Shown piece after piece: positions 56,850-64,000 of a stretch of 64,000 nt of DNA. The stretch covers positions 52,534,001 through 52,598,000 of the forward strand of contig NC_091010.1 in assembly GCF_041146395.1 (NCBI RefSeq), in the 5' to 3' direction. The position numbers and the translations under genes are program-made. How positions within the stretch are numbered: the first letter of the stretch is position 1; each line of letters starts with the position of its first letter. This DNA is from Eulemur rufifrons. Its lineage: Eukaryota > Chordata > Mammalia > Primates > Lemuridae. The notes under the pieces are model-generated. The model saw only the letters and a list, made by a program, of their open reading frames with translations. It was not told where the DNA came from and ran no database searches.

Positions 56850-57105
56850 GATGTTTATTTAATATTTAGTATATAGCAAGTATTGTATTAAGCATTTCAC
56901 ATAGGAGATCTCATTTAATCCTCACAAGAATCTCTTATGTATATGCACTATTACTGTATCCATTTTACAGGTAAGAGAACTGAAAATCAGAAAAGTCGAG
57001 TAACCACATCATTCTGCCGTGAAACACAGAGGCAGGTCTCACCATTAGATCTCTCTCACTCCAGGGCTTTCCCTCTTAACTGCTATGCTTTGCTGCCCCC
57101 AGAAA
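56850..57105 (-). mobile_element. MIR SINE, nearly full length
   Basis: 'gatctcatttaatcctcaca', 'tgtatccattttacaggtaa', 'cagaggcaggtctcacc' and a tail 'ctgctatgctttgctg' follow the complete antisense MIR. Confidence 0.9.
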
Positions 57106-57875
57106 ATGCCAATGTACTCTATATATGCTACATATAGCAAAGGGAAAATAAGAGATTTAGATGAGAATATGGTAATTAGGGAGAAAGGAACATTTAGGAA
57201 GAACAGTGAAAATTTAGGAAAAGAATTTGAGTGAGAATGTAGAAAATCAAGAAAATCCTTTTCAATGATTTTGCAATTCCAAACCATCATTTAATGTCTG
57301 GGAAACTCGTGGTTCCCATCTATTATAAGGAATTGCTCTTCTTGATCATTTACAGTTAATATAAAGGTTTATGTAAGTAAAGGGAAATTAGAAAAATATA
57401 AAGGATGCTCAATATTACATTCAAAGTGTCTTTCCAATGTGATGTACAACATTAAATACTACATAAAATGCTTTGGGATGATGGTTCTATTTTCATTAAT
57501 TAATCAACAAAAATATTTCACTATAACAATTTAAACTGTTTTGAGAAGACCATGGTGTTAAATAATTTAGAGCCAAAAAAAAGGGGGGCTTTCACCCTGG
57601 TATAAAGTATGAGGGAAAAAAAAAATACTCATTCAATTTTGTCTAGTTCTAGCTCAGCTTGCAAAGAATTCAAAACAAGATTAGCAATAAGAAGGTAATT
57701 TATCACCCAAGGGAGAGGAGCCTGTCTTTGACATTGAATTATGGGATAGGAACTTTGCATGTGAACTCTTTCTGCGTAGCAGTCTTGCCCAGATCTTAGA
57801 TTGAAGTGCTTTCTAGCCATGAAAACAATTCCAAAAATAATGAATGCCTTTGGTCTGGACACACATTTTCCATTC
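57106..57875. other. Unique AT-rich sequence
   Basis: A8G7 run at about 57,575-57,590. No gene recognised. Confidence 0.4.
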
Positions 57876-57879
57876 ATCC

Positions 57880-58260
57880 CTGTTGCCGGGGAACTTCCTC
57901 AGCATCAAATCTTCTATTCCTCAGCTGCTTTCTTCATTTTTCTCCCCCATATGTGCCTAGGAACTCTTCACATTTTAAATTACCTAAACTTGTATACTTG
58001 ATCATTCTTTCAGGACCATCACTGAGTTTGACTAACCGATATCCCCCACCTCCGATCTTCTGAAGCAACTTCATCCTGTATCTCACCATTTAGCACTTAA
58101 CAATAGTAAGGCCTTTTATTGTTTCACTGTGATTCTATTTGTGTAAAGTACTCTCTACAATGAGCTGTGACCCATTGAGGCCAGCTGCCACATTTTACCT
58201 TACTGTATCCCTCACAAATTACATAAATGGTACTCAGGAAGTTAACTGATTAAAAGTGAT
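57880..58260 (+). mobile_element. L2 LINE 3' region
   Basis: 'gcacttaacaatagtaaggc', 'acccattgaggccagctgcc', 'cttactgtatccctcacaaa' and 'aatggtactcaggaagttaa' follow the L2 3' end. Confidence 0.72.
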
Positions 58261-59295
58261 GGTGAGATCATAAAGGAAAACTCTAAAAAATATTATACTT
58301 CTCTAAATACAGAATTTTCACCCTTCTTTGGAGGAGTTCCATGGGTGTGCCAACACAGATCCTATCTGGAATGGGGTATTTGTTGTTTAGCAGCTACACA
58401 ATACACACCTTTTAAGTAGCCACGTTCTATCTTGTTGGTTACAGTGGAGAGTTGGCAGTGATGCCTTCCTAAATCTTAGTACTTATTTCTGAAGAGAGTA
58501 GCAAAGAGGTAAACGATCACCGCTTCCTACAGTAACCACCATTGCCAAAAGTTTTTGCTACATCTTGCCAGTGTAAGGCAAAGAGCCAAGACAGAGAAAG
58601 GCTGCTAGATGCTGGGATGTCAGCTAATTAACCCTTGGAAGAAACTTTGCCCCCCAATTCTGAAAAATGCGTAATAAAAATTTGAGGCAAGAGATTCTCC
58701 AGAAACAAACCAGGAAGGCCCCGTGTGAGGCACTGAATAGATCTGACTAGAACCTTTAGTGAACTGACAACTCTGGGGAAGTCGGTACAGATGTCACACA
58801 AGTGTCACCAAAAGGAGAACTCTCAGCTGACAAGAGTCTGGATTTACTAGGCAATAATGAAGGTATCTTGGATGGACTTCAGGTCCTGCCTTTGGCAGGC
58901 TTAGAGCTTTCTTCATGAGCTGCTCCCACCTAAAAGATTAATAAAATAAAATGTATGATAAAAAACGAGAGGTTTAGTTTTCAAATTGTAACATAATTAT
59001 ACTCATGCAATCCAAATAAGTCTCACCAGCCTGAAATTCCCCAGAGACCCAAATGAATATATTACAAACACTCTGGTCATAAAGCCCATGTTTCCTGGCA
59101 ATAAAATTGCTGCAATAAACATTTGGGTTCTTTTCCATTTTTAGAACCATTTTGAACAACCTGCCTCTAATGTATTTTATTAGCTTCCTCAAAGTCTTCC
59201 AATGAACGACAAAACCCCCAGTGCTTTGTCTGAGTGGCTGACATTAAACCATAATGTTGTTTTTCAGTGTGTAGTCTTCCCACTGCCAAGTAAGA
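58261..59295. other. Repeat-poor stretch
   Basis: 58,490-58,960 is complex, without repeats, and may be constrained. A 'tttttcagtgtg...caagtaag' pair near 59,263-59,295 mimics a tiny exon but has no support. Confidence 0.35.
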
Positions 59296-59299
59296 TTTT

Positions 59300-59890
59300 T
59301 CTGTTAATAAGTTCCCTGGCATTAAATCTCTCCCTGAAATATCCCCTGCAATCTATATAGGCAACTAGTAAAATGAGATTATCTCCCTTGACCCCAAGTT
59401 ATTCCAGCATTAGCCAGAAGGGACTGTGAATACCAATAATGCTTTCAACTTAAACACAATTTGCTTGCTTCCTCAGATCAAAAAATCATGTTCAAATCAG
59501 TCTTTGAACAACCACCCACAAACTCCTCCTTGAATCCTTGTGTGGTCTGGTAACAACATATTTATTGATAAGATTTTCTGCTTGGTAATGAAACAGTACA
59601 TCATTTTATAAAGAGCTTTTTGCATGTGAAAGGCCTTCAGCAGTTCTCTAATCAAAACATTTAAGTACTGCACTTCCATCAGAAGCATTTTGCATGCAGG
59701 ATCTAAAAGTTGCTCCACTGCTATGATATTTAAAAAAGCAAATTTTAACAACTTCTGCTTTTTATTCATCCTTAAAATTTAATTATTGAAACAATAAAAA
59801 TAGTATACAATCCCTAAATTAACTTTAATCTGATAGTGTCGACTGATCCCAATTGCTTAAAAATTATCATATTTCAAATAAAATCTTACA
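59300..59890. other. Candidate conserved non-coding block
   Basis: About 590 bp free of repeats, AT-rich, with two POU/octamer-like 'tttttgcatg' and 'attttgcatg' words at 59,618 and 59,688, 70 bp apart, and many TAAT cores. A 90-codon minus frame (59,497-59,769) is contained but shows no known family. Confidence 0.35.
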
Positions 59891-59999
59891 GGAAACTCCA
59901 AGGCACCTTTGGTCCCCAGGGTGTCTGTCCTTACCAGAAGCCTTCCCTCTCTATTCCCCACTTTCTGTCTTTCATGGTTATAGCTAATATATATCTTAA

Positions 60000-60190
60000 A
60001 AAATAGTGTGTTAAGTATATTACATTTACCGTATCACTTAATCACACTACCATATTGAGAAGTATCATTGCTATTTACGTTTTATAAATGAATCAGTAGA
60101 GGTTCAGAGAAGTCAATCAACTTGATCATAAAGTTAGCAAGTACCATAACTATAGTTCACTTTCAGGTATGTCTAATTCTAAACCATCGC
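60000..60190 (-). mobile_element. MIR SINE
   Basis: 'gtattacatttaccgtatca'-like order is poor, but 'ttttataaatgaatcagtag', 'aggttcagagaagtcaatca' and 'cataaagttagcaagtacca' are antisense MIR. Confidence 0.75.
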
Positions 60191-61470
60191 TTTAATTTTT
60201 TCCTACCTGTGCTAGAGGAATCCAATCTCATCATAACTTTACAGCTCAGTGTGTCATACTAAACTAAGAAAATATCTCCTGGAAATTTTTCCTGAAAAGT
60301 GCCTTAGGTTACCTCATAGGCTAACCCCAAATAAAATTATCCAATATGAATTCATCATTAATTCTTTACAAGGAGTTTTCCATAATTCACTGAAATAGAG
60401 AAAGTGGACTTGATTGCTTTTTATACATTAATATGATGTGAGCATGCTTATCGCTGTACTAAACCACGGTTACAGACCCACAAGGCTTTCCCTTTAGAGA
60501 ACTGTTCTCAGCTACCCCCACTCAAAGTCTGCCCCCAGTGGGTGGAAGACTTGAGAACTTAACCACTTCAGTGCTGCTTTCTCTTTTTGCATTCTGTAGC
60601 AATGAATTCCTACCTTATTCCGAAAAAATTAATCATATTTCATGTATCACCTGCTTATGGCTATCACTTAGTCTATTTATAGATGTAGCAGATTTTTATA
60701 GCAAGAAAATATACAATGACACAAACAGAAAGAGGGGAAAAAACAATGTGTGATGGGAAGAAAAACAGAATAAAAAGTAACTACATGAATAACATCAACT
60801 AAAAATGCAAGAGCAATTCAAAGATCATTGGCCCTTCCTGTGGCTCTCTTGGTCATGGGTTATTAACAGGAACCAGAAAACCACTGAGAAGAATTCACCA
60901 AGTAAAACATTGCTGTGAGCTACATGGACCAGCAAGAAAGTGCTAGAAAAATCCTCTTTCTGCCTATCCACTCACAACAAAGATATCATGCAAAATATTG
61001 TGTTTCTATATCTGTGAAGAAAGAAAATCATTTTAAAACTGATAAAGGAGGTACCAGAAAAAGAAAGAAACAACATCCCATTTGGCAGATTTAAAGCAAC
61101 AGTGCCATTTCTAAATTATCTAATTTGCTATGGAATTGCATACTTTTCCTTCATTTTAATTTCAGAGTTTGTTTATTTTTTAATCACACCTGCACTTTCA
61201 GAAACTCTCAGAGCAAACATTTGCCTGTCCTCAAAGCTAGGTTTCCCAGCTGTCAGAACAGGGCCTTGTCTGTCCTCAGAGGCTTTGAGGTAGAAATGAA
61301 ATGGTCTCAAATGTTCAGAACTTCCCTTTCCCTACTTTTCAAAAGGAGTTTTGTTTTGTTGTTGGTGTTGTGTTTTTTTTTTTCTTTTAAATGTATTTTT
61401 TGATTACCCTTTTTAATTATCATTTTCATTTTAGACACAGTGTTATTCAAAAGTGAAGAGTTCAGGTTAT
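60191..61470. other. Unique sequence
   Basis: No repeat or exon recognised. Short frames at 60,538-60,753 and 61,102-61,403 unsupported. Confidence 0.4.
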
Positions 61471-61520
61471 TTTTTTAGGTATTTTTTTATTATTATTTTG
61501 TTTTGTTTTGTTTTACAAAT
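61471..61520. repeat. T-rich (TTTTG)n low complexity
   Basis: TTA and TTTTG units. Confidence 0.85.
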
Positions 61521-62605
61521 AAGGTCCTTAAAGTCCAAAGTCAGCTGGATTTCCTGACGTGAGAACAGATCTGTGAGAGTCAATTGCTTGACTACAGTAT
61601 TTGAAAGGGTTTAATACGGTTTAGGGAAAGGTAACAATACACCACACTATGGTGAAGGTTTTCTCTTCTGGCTCATTCTCTCCATCACTGAGGGAAACTA
61701 GGAATTTTGGTAAGCATATTTGAAAAGAAGAATATGTAAGTCTAAAGCAACATCCTATGAAGTAAAGTCTTGGAGGACTGTCAATCTTATAACTCATATA
61801 TTCCAAATTAGACTTCTGGTTGTGTTTTGTTTCAATTTTTTCCATTACATTTTCAAATGATTTTATTTTGATTGTCAGTTTGTAGTTTTTATCATATTAT
61901 TATTCCATTCCCATTTTACTAAACATATTTTTAAATGAACATCCTTTATGACTAAGAAAACCACTTAAAGGACAAGATTGTCATGGGTCATACTTTTTTT
62001 TCTTGTCCTTATCTTTAGAAGGCTAAAATGTGCTCATTCTCAGTTTGTGAACTCAAGGAAGGAATGCTTCAAACCAATCACCTCCCAAATTCTAGGAAGT
62101 GGGATACATCTTCACAAGATTCCTAACCTACTCCTAGTCTTCAAGATGAGTCAGAACTATTCTAAGTGGAAGCCTTTCTTCTTCACAAGGAATCCACATC
62201 CTGAAGGAAAGAGCAAATGAGGGTTGCACGTGGGCAGTTTAAGAGGAAACCTTTGAAGGGAATTTGGTGACTCCTCCCAATCTATTTTAATTCTGACTGG
62301 AAAAGGGTCATATGAAGGATTTGAACATGACATTAGGGCTCTAGCATTTGGCCTCTTGTCCTGCTACTAAGGGGTAGAAATAGGTGTTGGATATTCATCC
62401 AGGATTGGATGACTATGACATGTCTTCCCAGTAGCTAAGAGAACTTTCTGAAGTGTATACATTTACAACTATAAGGAGTATTACCTAAAGCTAACATGAA
62501 TGCCCACAGTAGGGGGAAATGTTCTAATGAACAAGAACTATACTGTTTCTTAGTGTCAGAAACCAAATCTTCATTTAAGCCACAGTCTGTATAATGGCCA
62601 CAGAT
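61521..62605. other. Unique sequence
   Basis: No feature recognised. Confidence 0.4.
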
Positions 62606-62609
62606 GTTA

Positions 62610-62730
62610 GAGTGTGTGCGCATGTGTGTGTGCGTGTGCGTGTGTATTTTTCTATAGATGGAGAAAGGAGAGAATAGAGGAGAGTAAAGGGGAGAAGAGA
62701 GAGGGAGGGAAGAGAGAGGAGAGACAAAAA
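62610..62730. repeat. (TG/CG)n then purine-rich GA tract
   Basis: TG units with interspersed CG (62,610-62,647), then about 75 bp of nearly pure purine (62,655-62,727). Confidence 0.88.
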
Positions 62731-63295
62731 AATACTGAATTTTCTAGTATAAAAATAGGACTTGGAAAATTGAAATGTAATTTCATCTATTAATGGTCAA
62801 CAATAGTCTGCAATAGTTACAAAGGCAAGCTAATCAAATCCACTCTTGGCCTCTTCATTTGAAAGATAAATAGAGGTACAGTAATGCATGCTTTGATGTA
62901 TTTCTTAACTAACTTCCTGCCTCATAATGAGACTAAGTAAAGGCTACAAAACCACAAATACAAATTATTCAAAAGATATTGTAAATTTATTTAAAAAGAT
63001 TACAGGTTCCAAAATTATTTGATGCTCTAATCTATTCCATTTCCTGAAAAACACTGGAATCAATGGTTCATAAGACCCTGATTACAAGCTTATTAAAACA
63101 TTGATGACCCACCAGATATAAACTCCAGGGCATGCAAAATTTCAAAAGCACAGCTTCTGAAACCAATATCAGGTCTTGATGAATGTTCAGAGCAGTATGA
63201 AGCTCTCAAAGCTTTTGTTTTATTGAAGAGATCCCAGGCTCCAGATACATAAAATCTTAGGTGGACAAGAGGCAAGTGCCTTAGCCTATTCACAA
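62731..63295. other. Unique sequence
   Basis: No feature recognised. Confidence 0.4.
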
Positions 63296-63297
63296 TT

Positions 63298-63372
63298 GAA
63301 GAGAGAGAAACCGAGAGACAGAGATGAAGAGACAGAGAGAGATGGCGATAGAGGCAGAGAGACAGAGATGTT
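63298..63372. repeat. (GAGACA)n-like purine-rich repeat
   Basis: Degenerate GAGAGACAGAGA units over about 75 bp. Confidence 0.9.
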
Positions 63373-64000
63373 ACTCAAGGTTCCTTCTGCCTCTAGGTTT
63401 CCATAAACCATTATTCAAAGAACTCTGAAGATGATATTGTCTGATTTTTAGAAAAGGCTGATTTGACCTTATGTCATCCCATTTAAACACAAAAAACAAA
63501 AACTGGCCAGAGTATCGAGGTATAATATCTATACTGACTCAACATGGCTCTCCTCAAATTGAGGTGACTTATTAAAACTGCAATGGTTAATCTTCTGTAA
63601 ATAAATGTGAAATGTACTTCCAAAACACAGTAACATGATAAAATCTCATTTTGCAGTTGTTTTTTATGAACAACTCATGCTGTGTTTTATTTTATTAAAC
63701 CCTTAAATAATTTATTTACTATCAAATAACATCCTCATTAGAGGCTACTTGGAGGGAAACATGATGTGACTACGGAGAAATGTGGGAGAAAAACATGCCA
63801 GGGGCTTTTCTGATGAGAAATAGGATAAGTAAAACAGGTTCCTGAGAGCATTTACTCCATTTTCCAGCTCAGAAAATACAGAAGTTTGGCGACACCCAAA
63901 CTGATGTCACACATTGAAGATGGATCTTTAAAGCTCCTACTTGTTTGAACATTGTAGAAGTACAAGCAGATCCTTTTTAACAGCTATACAATGTTTTTCT
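63373..64000. other. Unique sequence to the window end
   Basis: No repeat or gene recognised. Confidence 0.4.

Noticed and set aside
59263..59295. Acceptor-like and donor-like sites around a 22-bp 'exon'
   Set aside because: Too short, donor weak, no flanking exon.
59497..59769. 90-codon minus-strand frame with plausible-looking composition
   Set aside because: No family recognised. AT-rich antisense DNA readily gives Lys/Leu/Ile-rich frames. Kept only as a note within a candidate conserved block.

Overview
The window is nuclear DNA of a primate, most likely a strepsirrhine (lemur, loris or galago). It holds dimeric and monomeric Alu elements, and two of them (about 19,412-19,628 and 41,584-41,700) carry the A-tail-side wording ('aggctgatgccacc', 'gatgacgccactgc') that I associate with strepsirrhine Alus. 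Several 5'-truncated L1 copies share one 3' end ('catttgtacccccataat' followed by 'gctgaaat'), which I also associate with lemuriform and lorisiform L1. The background is the ordinary placental set: MIR, L2, MER5, MER2, MaLR and other LTRs. The clade call rests on recall of repeat families, not on a search.

I see no protein-coding gene, no confident exon, no functional RNA gene and no CpG island. The open reading frames are short, and the best-looking ones translate Alu, L1 or microsatellite DNA. The window is best read as intergenic or deep intronic sequence.

Layout. 0-10 kb: MER5, an Alu/L1 pair at 0.4-0.8 kb, a CG/TG tract at 3.8 kb, an Alu inside a MER5 at 5.3 kb, and a three-layer nest (MER5, MaLR LTR, Alu) at 6.5-7.4 kb. 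10-20 kb: a candidate conserved block at 10.0-10.4 kb, a solo LTR at 11.8-12.5 kb, a 0.55-kb strepsirrhine-type L1 at 12.8 kb, candidate conserved blocks at 17.3-18.3 kb, and a MER2 split by an Alu at 19.3 kb. 20-35 kb: mostly unique AT-rich DNA with MIR, L2 and L1M remnants, an ERVL-type LTR at 28.6 kb, a C15 run at 30.55 kb, and a very old CR1/L3 LINE relic at 32.3 kb that still shows a reverse-transcriptase motif. 35-50 kb: an L1 inside an Alu monomer at 38.8-39.1 kb, an antisense L1 ORF1/ORF2 fragment ending in a fold-back at 44.0-45.0 kb, and a perfect 21-bp-arm palindrome at 48.74 kb. 50-64 kb: two antisense L1 3' regions, the poly(A) end of a processed retrocopy at 55.25 kb, L2 and MIR, and a candidate conserved block at 59.3-59.9 kb.

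There is no gene system to reconstruct. What is notable is the layered insertion history, a set of perfect fold-back palindromes that may reflect template switching, one readable CR1/L3 relic, and several repeat-free blocks that could be conserved regulatory DNA. The last point needs a cross-species alignment, which I cannot run.
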